Shown: positions 37,401 to 50,446 of the stretch, piece by piece | How the letters are laid out: the number at the start of each line of letters is the position of its first letter | Numbering within the stretch: position 1 is the stretch's first letter | Assembly: GCA_947172415.1 (NCBI GenBank) | Contig: OX359196.1 | Location: forward strand, 2,544,501 to 2,608,500 | Length of the DNA stretch: 64,000 bases | Direction: 5' to 3' | Source of the DNA: Chondrosia reniformis | Lineage: Eukaryota; Porifera; Demospongiae; Chondrillida; Chondrillidae | The notes under the pieces: generated by a model | What the model was told of the DNA's origin: nothing | The model's input: the letters and a program-made list of their open reading frames with translations, nothing else | The model's database searches: none | Program-made: the position numbers and the translations under genes

Positions 37401-39644
37401 CAGCAGCCATTTTTATCCTAGAAACTGTCTTCGGTCAGGCTGAATAGCCCATATTTTCAAAATCGGCGGCCATTTTTTACTCTGGGATAGATTGTAGAGC
37501 TTCTAGGACCATTTATTCGGATTCAGCGGCCATTTTTATCCTAGGAACGGTCTTCGTTACGGCTTCATGGCCATTTTTAACTCGGTGATAGGTCGTAGAG
37601 CTTCGTGGACCCTTTAATGGGATTCGGCGGCCATTTTTATCCTAGAAACTGTCTTCGTTACGGCTTCATAGCCCATATTTTCGAAATCGACGGCCTTTTT
37701 CGACTCTGAGATAGATCATAGAGCTTCGGGAACCCGTTAATTGGATTCGATGGCCATTTTAATCCTGGAAACGGTCTTCAGTACCGCTTAATACCCCATA
37801 TTTTCGAAATCGGCAGCCATTTTTAACACCGAGATAAATCGTAGAGATTCTGGGACCATTTAATCGGATTCGGCAGCCATTTTTATCCTAGAAACGGTCT
37901 TCAGTACGGCTTCATAGCCCATATTTTCGAAATCGCCGGCCATTCTTAACTCGGGTTTAGGTCGTAAAGATTCGGGGACCCAATGATCCGATTCAGCGGC
38001 CATTTTATCCTAGAAATGGTCTTCGGTACGACTTCATAGCCCATATTTTCGAAATCTGCGGCCATTTTTGACTCGGGATAGGTTGTAGAGTTTCAGGGAC
38101 CATTTAATCGGAATAGGCGGCCATTTTTATTCCAGAAACGGTCTTCGGTACGACTTCATAGCCTATATTTTCGAAATCAGCGGCCATTTTTAACTCGGGA
38201 TAGGTCGTAGCCCTTCGGGGACCCTTTAAAATCGGGTTCAGTGGCCATTTTTATCCTAGGAACGGTACGACTTCATAGCCCATATTTTCGAAATCTGCGG
38301 CCATTTTTGACTCGGGGATAGGTTGTAGAATTTCAGGGACCATTTAATCGGAATCGGCGGCCATTTTTATTCCAGAAACGGTCTTCGATACGACTTCATA
38401 GCCTATATTTTCGAAATCAGCAGCCATTTTTCACTCGGGATAGGTCGTACAGCTTCGGGGACCCTTTATTCGGATTCGGAGGCCATTTTTATCCTACAAA
38501 ATGTCTTCGGTACGGCTTCATAACTCATATTTTCGAAATCGGCGGCACTTTTTAACACGGAGCTAGGTCGTAGAGTTTTGGTGACCGTTAAATCGAGTTT
38601 GGCGGCCATTTTACCCTAGCAATGGTCTTCTATACGGCTTCATAGACCATATTTTCGAAATCGGCAGCCATTTTTAACTCAGATATAGGTCGTAGAGCTT
38701 CAGGGACCATTTAATCAGGTTCGGAGGCCATTTTTACCTAGGAATGGTCTTCGGTACGGCTCCATAGCCCATATTTTCAAAATCGGCGGCCATTTTTAAC
38801 TAGGGGATAGGTCGTACAGCTTCGGGGACCCTTTATTCGGATTTGGAGGCCATTTTTATCCTAGAAACTGTCTTCAGTAGGGCTTCATAGGTCGTAGACA
38901 TTCGGGGTCCCTTTAATCGAGTTCGGCGCCCATTTTTATCCTACAAAAGGTCTTCGGTACGGCTTCATAACGCAATTTTTAACACGGAGCTAGGTCGTAG
39001 AGCTTTGGCGACCCTTAAATCGAGTTTGGCGGCCATTTTTATCCTAGGAATGGTCTTTGGTACGGCTCCATAGCCCATATTTTCGAAATCAGCGACCATT
39101 TTTAACTCGGGATAGGTCGTAGACCTTCGGGGACCCTTTAAAATCGGGTTCAGCGGCCATTTTTATCCTAGGAACGGTCGTCGGTACGGCTTCATATACC
39201 ATATTTTCAAAATTGGCGGCCATTTTTAATTAGGAGATAGGTCGTAAAGCTTCTTGGACCCTTCAATCGGCTTCGGTGGCCATTTTTATCCAAGGAACGG
39301 GTCTTCAGTATGGCTCCATAGTCCATATTTTCAAAATCGGCGGCCATTTTTAACTCGGAGAGGGGTCGTACAGCTTCGGGGACCCTTTAATCGGGTTCCG
39401 CGGCCATTTTTATCCTAGGAAAGGTTTTCGGTACGGCTTTATAGCCCATATTTTCGAAATCAGTGGCCATTTTTAATTAGGAGATAGGTCGTAGAGCTTC
39501 GGGGACCTTTTAATCGGGTTCCGCGGCCATTTTTACCATTGGCAAGGTCTTCTGTACGCTTCATAGCCCAAAGTTTCGAGATTGGCAGACATTTTACTTG
39601 GAAATAGGTTGTAAAGCTTCGGGGACCCTTAAATGCAGGTTCGG
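34470..39644. repeat. ~123-bp satellite array with higher-order structure
   Basis: About 42 tandem copies of a ~122-124 bp monomer. Each monomer contains two related ~61-bp halves, both carrying GGCGGCCATTTTTA: one continues to GGTCGTAGAGCTTCGGGG, the other to CGGTCTTCGGTACGGCTTC. An 11-monomer block is duplicated with an offset of about 1,330 bp (about 35,215-36,545 and 36,545-37,875), including shared deletions. No long open frame and no similarity to the 13-bp satellite. Confidence 0.95.
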
Positions 39645-39783
39645 CTATATACAACACACAACTACTACATACAACTAGTACATACAAGTAGTATATACAA
39701 GTAGTACATACAACTAGTATATACATACAACTAGTACTACAACTAGTACTACAACTAGTACATACAACTAGTACATACAACTA
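39645..39783 (-). repeat. 13-bp satellite remnant
   Basis: Satellite between the 123-bp array and the MITE at 39,784. Confidence 0.9.
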
Positions 39784-40552
39784 CAGTGGAACCTCTCTAC
39801 AACGGACACTTTGGGAACTGAAAGAAAGGATGTTATACAGAGGTTTCCACTATTCAGAGGTTTTCATTGAAGTCAATGAATATATAAATATGAATATATA
39901 TGATTAACACTAAACCAAAATGACAGTTTATAAAGGCTATAATGATAAACCAAAACTATTGTAACAGTTACTACAATAATATAGTATATAGTGTTATGCT
40001 AAAGAAAACAAGATACCATAGATGGTTAGATCCTGCCAAAAAATAGTGTCCAAACTTGTTTGACTTTTACTACTGTTAATACAAAAAGTGGTAACTACAT
40101 CCAATAGCTAGTTTCGTTCGCGTCCCAGTAATGCCAAATTGAAAAAGGAGGCATGACGGCGTCTAGTCTTGTGAACGTGAACCAGACCCCTGGCAGTTCT
40201 TCGAACCTTTCAGGGGTGTGGTCCACAAGGCTAGACGGCCGCGGCACTAAATGAGTCTAGATCGTCACAGGAAGGATGTTAACTAGTGGGCACTTTGACG
40301 CCGAGTTAGCGCGGAGTCGTGCGATCTATCTTTATATAATTCATTTTAATACGATTTTACATCTTTTCCGTTTCTAGAGGTTTTATTGGGGCTATATCAT
40401 TTCTTTAGCGTTCGTTATACGGGATATAGAGATTTCGTTATTCGGAGGTTACGTAAGTATGGAATCCTATGACAACTATTCGGGCCACAGAAAAATGTCT
40501 GTAGTAGAGAGGTTTCCGCTATTCAGGCAGTCCGTTATAGGAGGTTCCACTG
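39784..40552. mobile_element. CAGTGGAACCTC-type TIR element
   Basis: 769 bp, non-coding, TA-flanked (39,782-39,783; 40,553-40,554), with termini CAGTGGAACCTC ... GAGGTTCCACTG. It carries internal sub-terminal repeats of the GAGGTTTCC motif. The termini are shared with the element at 48,534. It is a pogo/Tigger-type non-autonomous element by its ends and target duplication. Confidence 0.85.
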
Positions 40553-40855
40553 TAGTTAACCATTTTATTATAATAAGATAATTGTACAATAATATGACTA
40601 TATATAGATAATAGATTTATAGTTGGATAAGTTTATGTATATATAAAAACAATGTCAGATTCTAGCCTCAGAATTTGTTAGCTCGATAAAATCTGGTACA
40701 CTTAGCTTTTCGGATTAGTGTCTGGATCCTCTTAGGCATGTCACGGCAGATCACAATAGTAAGAAATTGAGCATATATCTAATCCAGTAAATTGTAGTTG
40801 CGTATGGTTGCCTCTTCTTTTCTGAAATCATGTGTGCTAATCGTTTCTAATGGTT
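40553..40855. other. Single-copy AT-rich stretch, no gene seen
   Basis: About 300 bp of non-repetitive sequence with no recognisable coding region, between the TIR element and the returning satellite. Confidence 0.5.
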
Positions 40856-41167
40856 TGTACATACAACTAGTACATACAACTAGTACATACAACTAGTACA
40901 TACAACTAGTACATACAACTACTACATATAACTATATAGTACACACAAGTGGTACATACAACTGGAACATATATACAACTACTAAATACGTTTAGTAAAT
41001 ACAACTTGTAAATATAACTAGTACATACAACAATTACACACAACTAGTACATAAAACCAGTACATACAATTGTACACACAACCACTACATACAATTGAGT
41101 ACACACAACTAGTATATACTTACAACAGGTAAATATAACTAGTACTAGTACATACAACTAGTAAAAA
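40856..41167 (-). repeat. 13-bp satellite, reverse orientation
   Basis: Satellite starting with five nearly perfect units. Confidence 0.95.
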
Positions 41168-41534
41168 CAAGGAGTTCGAGGCGCCCCTAAGTAAACTCGA
41201 ACTATTTGGCTGCTTCTCATAGATATCCGGTTAACCGATTTCCGATCGACTCTTGTTGGCCGTCAATTTTTCAAGGCCATATCTCGTAGAAAACGTTTTT
41301 ACGCAAGCTTTACGTTACATAGTATTAGTAAGGGTGGTTTTTAAGTCCATTTCGTTCGTTCACTGTTCTACGCTAAGGAAGAGAAAGCTAATTTTAAGCT
41401 AGAAAACGAAAGCTAGCGGAACGTCCGCCATTTTTTGACAGATATATATATATATATATATACAAGACTACGAACAGGAAGCCATATGTTAACATAATTT
41501 CTGAAAACAATATAGGGGCGCCTGTGGCGCCCCA
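41168..41534 (+). mobile_element. Palindromic-end small element, most complete copy of its subfamily
   Basis: About 367 bp, starting AGGAGTTCGAGGCGCCCC and ending in the hairpin GGGGCGCCTGTGGCGCCCC. It includes a (TA)n tract. Half copies lie at 20,711 (5' half) and 2,106 (3' half). Non-coding. Confidence 0.7.
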
Positions 41535-44500
41535 ACAACTAGTAAATATAACTAGTATAGCACATAAAACTGGTACATACAACTAGTAAATACAACTAAT
41601 ACATACAACTAGTTTCTAGCACATATAACTGTTACATACAACTAGTACATATAACTAGTACAAATAACTACTATACCTAATACATAAAAAGTACATACAT
41701 CTAATACATACAACTAGTGCATACAACTAGTACAAACAACCAATACAAACAACTAGTAAATATAACTAGTAAATATAACTAATATATATAACTAATATAT
41801 ATAACTGGTACTAGTGCATACAACTAGTATATATAACTATTAAATATAACTTGTACTAGTACATACAATTAGTTCATCCAACTAGCACATACAACTTGTA
41901 CATACAACTGGTACGCAACTAGCACATACAACTAGTATAAGCAATTAGTACATATAACTAGTACCTACTTAGTACCTAGTTTTACTAGTACTAGAACTTA
42001 CAACTAGTACCTATAACTAGTACCCAACTACTACATATAACTAGTACATACACATAAAACTGGCACCTATAAATAGTACATACAATTAGTACATACAATT
42101 AGTCCATAAAACTAGTACATACAAGTAGTACATGAAACTAGTACATACAACTAGTACACAGAAATACTACATAAAACTAATACCTATAATTAGTAAATAT
42201 ACCATGTACTAGTACATACAACTAGTGCATAAAACTAGTACCTACAACTAGTAAATATTACCAGTACTAGTACAAACAACAAGTTATTAGAACAAGTACC
42301 TGCAACTAGTACATAACTAATACATACAGTTATTACATACCACTAGTACACACAACTAGTACATACAATTAGTACATACAAGTAATACCTGCAACTAGTA
42401 TATAACTAGTACATACAACTAGTACATAAAACTAGTTCATTAAGTTAGAACATACAACTACTACATACAACTAGTTCATACAACTATTACATTCAACTAT
42501 ATCATACAACTAGTACCTACAACTAGTAAATATAACCAGTGCTAGTATGTACAACTAGTACATACAACTAGTGCCTACAGTTAGTAAATATTACTGGTAC
42601 TAGTACATACCTCTAGTTATTCCTACTAGTACATACAACTAGTACACACAACTACTGCATAACTAGTGCATACAACTGGTACATACAACTATTATATACA
42701 ATTAGTACAGGAAACTATTACATTCAACAAGTCCATGCAACTAGTACCTACAACTAGTAAATATAACTTGTACTACTACATACAACTAGTACCTACAACT
42801 AGTAAATATAACCAGTGCAACTAGTGCCTACAGTTAGTAAATATTACCAGTACTAGTACATACCACAAGTTAATACTACTAGTACATACAACTAGTACAT
42901 ACAGCTATGGCATAACTAGTACATACAACTGGTACATACAATTATAATATAGAATTAGTACATGCAACTATAACATTCAACCAGTACATATAACTAGTAC
43001 CTACAAATAGTTAATATAACTAGAACTTGTACATACAACTAATACCTACTTAGTATCTAGTGTTACTACTACTAGAACTTACAACTAGTACACATAAATA
43101 GTTCATACACCTAGTACGTACAACTAGTACATACAACTAGTGCCTACAGTTAGTAAATATTACCAGTACTAGTACATACCACTAGTTAATACTACTAGTA
43201 CATACAGCCAGTACATACAGCTAGTACATAACTAGTACATAAAAATGGTACATACAATTATTATATATAATTAGTACTTGCAACTAGTACATAGACCTAG
43301 TACATACAACTAGGACATACAAATAGTACATACAACTAGTACATACAAGTAGTACATTCAATTAGGGCACAAAACTAGTTCATATAACTAGTACATAACT
43401 AGTACATACAACTACTACATACACCTAGTACATACAACTAGTACATACAACCAGTACGTACAACTAGTACAAACAACTAGTATATACAACTAGTTCATAC
43501 TACTTGCACATACAATTAGTAGTAAAAACTAGTTCTTACAATTTGTACTTACAATTAGTACTTATGACTAGAACATTCACATATAACTGGTACATATAAA
43601 CAGTACATACAACTAGTACATCAAACTAGACCTCCAACTAATTCAACTACTGAATATAATTAGTACTAGTACATACAACTTGTTCATACAACTAGAAGTA
43701 CAACTACTACATACAACTACTACATACAATTAGTATATACACCTAGTACTTACAACTAGTTATTAGAACTAGTACATACAACTAGTACATAACTAATACA
43801 TACAGTTATTACATGCAACTTGTACACACAACTAGTGCATAACTAGTTCATACAACTAGTACATTCAACTAGTACATATAATTAGTACATACAACTATTG
43901 CATTCAACTAGTACATCCAACTATAACCTACAACTAGAAAATATAACTAGTCCTAGTATGTACAACTAGTACAAACAACTAGTGCCTACAGTTAGTAAAT
44001 ATTACCAGTACAAGTACACGCCACTAGTTAAAACAACTACTACATACAACTAGTTCATACAACTAGTACATAACTAGTACATACAACTATTATATAGAAT
44101 TATAATAAGCAATTAGTACATATAACTATTACATTCAACTTGTACATATATCCAGTACCTATAACTAGTTAATATAACTAGTACTTGTACATACAAATAG
44201 TACCTACTTAGTAACTAGTTTTGCTAATACCAGAACCTACAACTAGTACATATAACTAGTATTTGTATATACAAATAGTACCTACTTAGTAACAAGTTTT
44301 GCTAATACCAGAACCTACAACTAGTACATATAATTAGTACATACAACTAGTAAATACAACTAGTACATCAAATTAGTGCCCACAACTAGTACATGGAACT
44401 AATAACAAGTACATATACCTAGTTCATACAACTAGTACATTTAAGTGGTACACACAACTAGTACACACAACTAGTACATACAACCATAACATAAAACTAG

Positions 44501-46437
44501 TAGACACCAACTACTACATATAACTAGTATATTCACATATAACTGGTCCATATAAATAGTACATGCATCTGGTACATACCACTAGAGCATACAACTAGTA
44601 CATACAACTATAACATAAAACTAGTACCTACAACTAGTACACACTACTAGTACATTCTACTAGTACGTATAACAAGTACAAACAAGTAATACATATAACT
44701 AGTACAAACAACTAGTACATACAACTAGCACATACAACTTGGCTAACAACTACTTCATACAACTTGTATTTACAACTAGTACCTATGATTGAAACATACA
44801 CATTAAAATAGTACATGTAAATAGTACATACAACTAGGACATTAAACTAGAACTCCAACTTGTATTATATTTTACTAGTGCCTACTTAGTAAATAGATTA
44901 ACTAGTACTCAAGCTTACTAGTACAAGTACATACAAATAGTCCATACACATATATATATAACTAGTACACACAGCCTATATTAGTACATATAATTTGTAC
45001 CTACAACTAGTCAATATAACTAGTACTAGTACATACAACTAGTTAATAAAATGTATAGAAAATATAGCTAGTACAAACACCGAGTACATACAACTAGTAC
45101 ATACAACTAGTACATACAACTAGAACATATAACCAGAACATGCACATAAAACTAGTACGTTCAACTAGTTCATACATCTAGTAAATATGACTAGTACTAG
45201 TATATAAACTAGTACATAAAACTAGTACACACAGGTAGCAATGAGTACACACTACTAGTACATAAAACTAGTACATACGACTTGTACATACAACTAGTAA
45301 ACACAACTAGTACATACAACTAGTACATATAACTAGTTCATACAACTAGTGCACACAACTAGTATACACAATTAGTGTATACAACCAGTACATTCAACTA
45401 GTCCTAACACCAGTTCATATCACTAGTACTAGAAAGTACTTCCAATTAGTACATAAAACTAGTTCATACAATTAGAACATACAAGTAGTACAATAACCCA
45501 GTACATAGAACTAGTACATAGAAGGACTACATAAAACTGATACATACAACTAGTACATGCAACTAGTACATAATAATTAGTACATAAAAATAGTGCATAT
45601 AACTAGAACATAGGACGTTCAACTAGTACTTACAACTAGCAAACATAACTTGTATATACTACTTGCACATACAAAAAGTACATATAATTAGTACCTAAAA
45701 CTAGTAAATATAACTAGTTCTAGTACAAACAACTGGTAAAGTACATACAATTAGTACATACAACTAATACATATAACTAGTACATACAACAATTACCCAC
45801 AACTTGTCCATACATCTAATACATATAATTAGATCATACAACCAGTGGGTACAACTAGTATTAAGCACATACAACTAGTACTTCCCTAGTACATAGTATA
45901 ACTAGTCTTAGAACCTAAAACTAGAACATACAAATAGTGCATACAAATAGAATATACAACCAATAGGTACAACTAGCACATATAACTGGTCCACACAACT
46001 ACTACATATAACTAATATATGTAAATAATACATACATCTAGAGCATAAAACTAGTATATACAACTTGTGCATACAACTGATTCATATCTAGTGCATACAA
46101 CTAGTACATACAACTTGTACATACAACTGATTCATATCTAGTGCATACACCTAGTACATACAGCTAGTGCATACAACTAGTACTTATAACTAGTTCACAA
46201 ACATATAACTAGTACATGCAAATTTTAAATACAACTCAACTACTATATACAACTAGTTCATAAACTAGTACATACAACTAGTACATAAAACTAGTTTCTA
46301 GTACATACAACTAGTACCTTCCTAGTACCTAGTATAACATGTACAAGAATCTACAACAAGTACATAAAACTAGTACATACAACTAGAACATACAACTAGT
46401 ACAAAGCTAGTACAAACAACTAGTATATAAAAGGAAA
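41535..46437 (-). repeat. 13-bp satellite, reverse orientation, more diverged
   Basis: Last satellite block. Units are more variable than further left (many GTACTAG, CTTAGTACCTAG forms), with local duplications such as 44,185-44,250 and 44,255-44,320. Higher divergence at the edge is typical of satellite borders. The border with single-copy DNA is near 46,437. Confidence 0.95.
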
Positions 46438-47319
46438 CTCCTGCAGTGTAACCACTTTGACTGTATAAGTCTTTTGTTACATACCTATACCTACCTACAT
46501 ATAGCCACTCAAAATGACTAGTGCAACCTTACAAAACTATAGATGTTGCTTTTGTAGAGTGTTTGTAGATCAAAGGGATTCCACTAAATATAATTTTAAA
46601 CCATTCTAATCTTCCCATATCCACATATAATGTAAACAAATTAAATGTAACTGCTCTTGAGATTTTAATGACATCACAACAACACAAGGTGATAGAGAGA
46701 TAGTTACTAACTTAAACTAATACTTCAGTTGAGCTGTGAAAATGAATACTCCTTCATATACACTTTAACACCAATAAACTGATTAACTATCTGATACAGT
46801 AACCTAGATCCTAATGGTGACCTGGTATACACAGCAGGATCCAAAATTCAGAAATTACACCTTATCTATATTATAACTTATCTATAATGTGACTGACCAT
46901 GATAAAAGGTACATATTGGTGCAACTTTACGGAAATTTTACTTACTGGAAGAATGCCATTTTTATTGTATATACAAAACAATGGGATATAAATAACTAAA
47001 ATTAATGTATTACATCTTTATTATACATATAGAGTTGTACGAGAAAACTAAACTAAACTTTCTCGTCTTTATGCAATAATAAATAGTTCAAACCACAATA
47101 ACTTAAAATTTGTAACAAATATGACACTTTTGATTATGGTATTCATTAACACTACAGAATTCTATTGAATGATACAAAAACACATTTCCGTCAGAAAACC
47201 AAAAGTGTATACCTTTTCACACATGGACGGTCACATATGACTATATAAGAAAATACACACACTGAAATATACTTAACAGAATATTGACTTATTCTTTGTG
47301 GATACTCTCTTGTACTAAC
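46438..47319. other. AT-rich single-copy sequence, no exon supported
   Basis: Intergenic or intronic sequence downstream (minus strand) of the exon cluster. I examined GT/AG pairs here and found none with a convincing open frame; a 3' terminal exon or polyadenylation region could lie here. Confidence 0.4.
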
Positions 47320-47487
47320 CTCCTAACCTCTTCCCTAACTCAGAGGGTTCACCAAATATATCTTGGTATGCCCATGCTACAGAGTCTGAAATAGATCCAT
47401 AATAGTAAAAGTCTTTAAGTCTGTCAGTAAAGTGTCCTCTTGTTGCTCTAGTATATTCTGTATATTTCTCAACTTCTCCAAGTACAA
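47320..47487 (-). CDS. Predicted exon, 168 nt, phase 1-1, unknown domain
   Basis: Acceptor TTTCATTAG and donor GTTAGT bracket exactly 168 nt that are open in the phase-1 frame and start VLGEVEKYTEYTRATRG, ending AYQDIFGEPSELGKRLG. Symmetric phase 1-1 matches all neighbouring exons, which supports it as part of the same gene. If the donor is not used, the frame ends one codon later at a TAG. I do not recognise the domain. Confidence 0.5.
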
Positions 47488-47730
47488 CTAATGAAAGGAC
47501 CATGCAGGAATAGGATGTAAAGATTACTTCAACATTAGAGGTTCAGTGGATAACACTTTCCCTAACCTTTCAATTTCTGCAACAATACACCTTCTTCATG
47601 GATATCATGGTACTGTTTAAATTCAAAATTATTAAAGGAAATAATCTCTGCTACCACCAAAGAGACTGTATGAAGATATGAAACCATTACCTTCACACAT
47701 TCAGTATTCATACATCACTTGTATACTTAC

Positions 47731-47853
47731 AACAGAGGTGGGATGGTAGCTTCTGTAGAATTTGTAATCTGTTCAGGTATCCTTTACTAGTCAGATCAAC
47801 AAGAGCTCCAGGCAGATGTAAATCTTTACTTTGATACAATACTTTGGACAGAA
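47731..47853 (-). CDS. Predicted exon, 123 nt, phase 1-1
   Basis: Acceptor TTGATACAG and donor GTAAGT enclose 123 nt (41 codons) open in phase 1, reading LSKVLYQSKDLHLPGALVD then a Leu/Lys-rich end. It is symmetric like its neighbours. No domain is recognised; the first segment aligns loosely with the start of the 192-nt modules. Confidence 0.45.
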
Positions 47854-48168
47854 CTGTATCAATGTTGTACATGTAACAGAGATGTGATATTAATTGAGCA
47901 TCAAATGATAATCAATTGGAAACTAAGTGATTGTAAACACATTCATAATAACGAACCACTTTACTGAATCAAGTTTAATGGATTGGAGGTTTTATAAATT
48001 GGCTTATCAATAGTTGAATGCTTAGTACATTCTCATTTTGACATTACAAAAGGCTATAAATAGACACAGGTAGAGTATATACAATTTAGCTCAAGTGTGG
48101 CAGCTGAACTGAACATGTAAGGTTGACAGTTTTACACACAGGTTACTCTAGCTAACAGACTGACTCAC

Positions 48169-48360
48169 CTTGTAATGCTAGAAAGGCCTCCCTGTCAAAG
48201 TGCTCCTTTTCAAGATATTGAATCACTTTTTTGATATCTTCATATGGCTTAACCCACAGACATGAGACTAGCCTCAGTTTCCATTCCCATCTATCTGAGA
48301 CTACATATTTGCACCCATCCTCATCCAAGACCTTTGCTTTGTGCTGACAATACAGCAGAA
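48169..48360 (-). CDS. CARD-like module exon, 192 nt, diverged copy
   Basis: Acceptor TTTATCAG and donor GTGAGT enclose 192 nt, phase 1-1, no stop. The protein contains LLYCQHKAKVLDEDGCK, then WEWKLRLVSCLWVKP and IQYLEKEHFDREAFLALQG, position for position the pattern of the tandem modules at 51-58 kb (HHxDKVLSEEECKDI, WKRKLVSHLSVKP, VQFLEKERFDSDYLQCLK). It is a single, older copy outside the arrays. Confidence 0.6.
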
Positions 48361-48533
48361 CTGATAAAGAGAACAGTTGTGGTTAGTACTAGTGATACAT
48401 TTTAAAATTGAACTTTGCTGAACTCCACTCAAGCTGAAGGTGCAGTTTTACTTTTGAGATTTTTTTGGGGCAGCCCCTATAGTGTTTTCATAACGCGATT
48501 TATGTATGGCTTCATGTTACGGATATATATATA

Positions 48534-49040
48534 CAGTGGAACCTCGCTTAACGACCACCTCAGTATTAAGACCACCTCAAAATTGCAACACATTTTTTTG
48601 GTCCCGAGTAATTCTTGTATCTCACGCTGTACTTCAGGTGTTCAGAAAAGCGACCACCTCGGAATTCACTTTTACGACCACTATTTTCGGACCAATATTA
48701 TTAAAATAACCAGCAAATAACCTCGGTATAACGACCAGGTGTGAAAACAAAGTTGGAGTTCCGGTCGTCGCCAATGCCATATCTCATAGTAAAACGTTTG
48801 TGCAAGCTTTACCTTAGTAAAAGTGTTTTCTAAATCCCTTTCGCTGGTTCAATGCTCGACATTAAGGAAGAAAAAGCTTATTTTTAAGATAGAAAACGAA
48901 GGCCAGCTGAGCGTCCGCCATTTTGTTGACAGATATTTCCTACGTGTACATGTACGTAATAATTTCAGAATTAGGACCACCTCAAAATTAAGACCAAAAA
49001 ATGTGGTCCCAAAGGTGGTCGCATTTGTGAGGTTCCACTG
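48534..49040. mobile_element. CAGTGGAACCTC-type TIR element, nested
   Basis: 507 bp, TA-flanked, CAGTGGAACCTCGC ... TGAGGTTCCACTG. Internal GACCACCTC repeats lie near both ends. Same terminal family as 39,784-40,552. Non-coding: the small open frames inside are not conserved. Confidence 0.85.
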
Positions 49041-49052
49041 TATATATATATA

Positions 49053-49613
49053 CAGTGCAAGTTACAATATACTAAGGTAATCTAATATAATATATATAAT
49101 ATATATAATTAATATAATATAATATAATATAATTAATTAATTCATATGGCTCCAAGAAAGAACCTAAAAACAAAATGGGCATATCATGGACATCATATAC
49201 GTATATAAAGGCCTTGGCCTTTTATGTCCCTCGTGTACAAGTTACAAAATGGTCTCTAACCCTGTTGATTATGCCCATGCATGCAACCAACCGTCGGTGT
49301 TCTTAGCTCCCTCACAAGGCAAATCAAATCTGCTGTGGTTATTAGCTGAGACCCCTTTAATACTGGAGCCTTTGTTGATATATGGCATGCAGATGCATCA
49401 TCTTCAGTCTACACTAAGGTGTGAAAAGGTAATTGGTAGGCCATGTGTTCTACCTTGCAATTGGCTGATCTGTATCAACTACTACTCTCTATGCAGTAGT
49501 TGAGGATTTCAAAGCCTGCAACAGTACTAGTGTGACAAAAGTCTTGTACTGTTTAAAATACTGATTATCCTAGGGATCACTTGGATCTCTTTAAATTTGT
49601 AACTTGCACTATG
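49053..49613. mobile_element. CAGTGCAAGTTACAA-type TIR element, nested
   Basis: About 560 bp beginning CAGTGCAAGTTACAA after TA and ending TTGTAACTTGCACT followed by a slightly altered tip. It sits 12 bp from the previous element in the same (TA)n tract. It includes an A/T-only low-complexity stretch (49,081-49,142). No credible gene. Confidence 0.65.
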
Positions 49614-49947
49614 TAGCTAGTATATATATAAATATATATATAATACGAGTTCATACGCAACTATTATAACACATTTTATACGTCGATATATGTATAATAC
49701 GAGTTCATACGCAACTATTAAAACACTTAATTTATACATCAATACATCATTTTGCAAATGGCGGCGTTCAGGAAGCTTTAGTTAACGAAGCTTTTCTGTC
49801 GCTATTTATAATTTTCAGGACACTTAAGCGTCCTCAATCGTTAGGATTAAGAATAATGTATTAAAGCCCAACGATGCGGCCAAGTAGTTCGAGTAAATTC
49901 GGGGGGCGGCAGCCCCACGAGTTTTTAAACTCAAACTACTTGTTTAT

Positions 49948-50446
49948 CCTGTGTAACTATTACTTCATAAGTCATTAAAATGGTCCTGAGATTATATCTG
50001 AAATTAAAATGTATGGCTATTTCCAATTTCAGTTGTGTCAATACATGTTTATGCAGAATAGTTTTGAAAGTTACATTATCAATATATACTTATACAGACT
50101 GACCGTAGCTACAATTTAAGAAACACATAAAGTCTAATTTAACACTAGTACATATATACGTACATACTAAATAAAGAATACAAGAAAATCTAAGAAACAG
50201 TTCTATCCCTCATATGCAGATTAACCATATCTATAGATAATTTAGGTAGCAAAGTAATATCCTTTCTATAATGGTACTTACTTTGTATTGTTTCCGGAGT
50301 AAACAAAATATCACTTAATTAAAAACAATGTACTCAGTGGGAAAAGCTTGTATCTCAGTCATTTAAAGCTTGAGAAGTGTGTATTTGATCTGCATACTGT
50401 ATGTAGAAACAACACAGTATGGTTGTATGTGAATGTTAAACCTTAC
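49948..50446. other. Single-copy sequence, probably intronic
   Basis: No exon that I can support. A GTAAGT-type donor near 50,285 (minus) follows a short open segment, but no matching phase-compatible exon could be established. Confidence 0.35.

Larger units (their letters stand above)
48469..49947 (-). mobile_element. Palindromic-end element split by two nested insertions
   Basis: Reverse-complement copy of the element at 28,291-28,686. Its outer parts are 48,469-48,533 and about 49,620-49,947, joined across a TA-rich tract that two TIR elements have entered. It ends in the GAGTTTAAAAACTC palindrome complement. Confidence 0.7.

Noticed and set aside
47575-47625. Possible 46-nt exon (YHDIHEEGVLLQKLKG) and a similar 46-nt open segment repeated in the array spacers
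   Set aside because: The reading phase does not match the phase-1 exons on either side, so including it would create a stop; kept out of the annotation.
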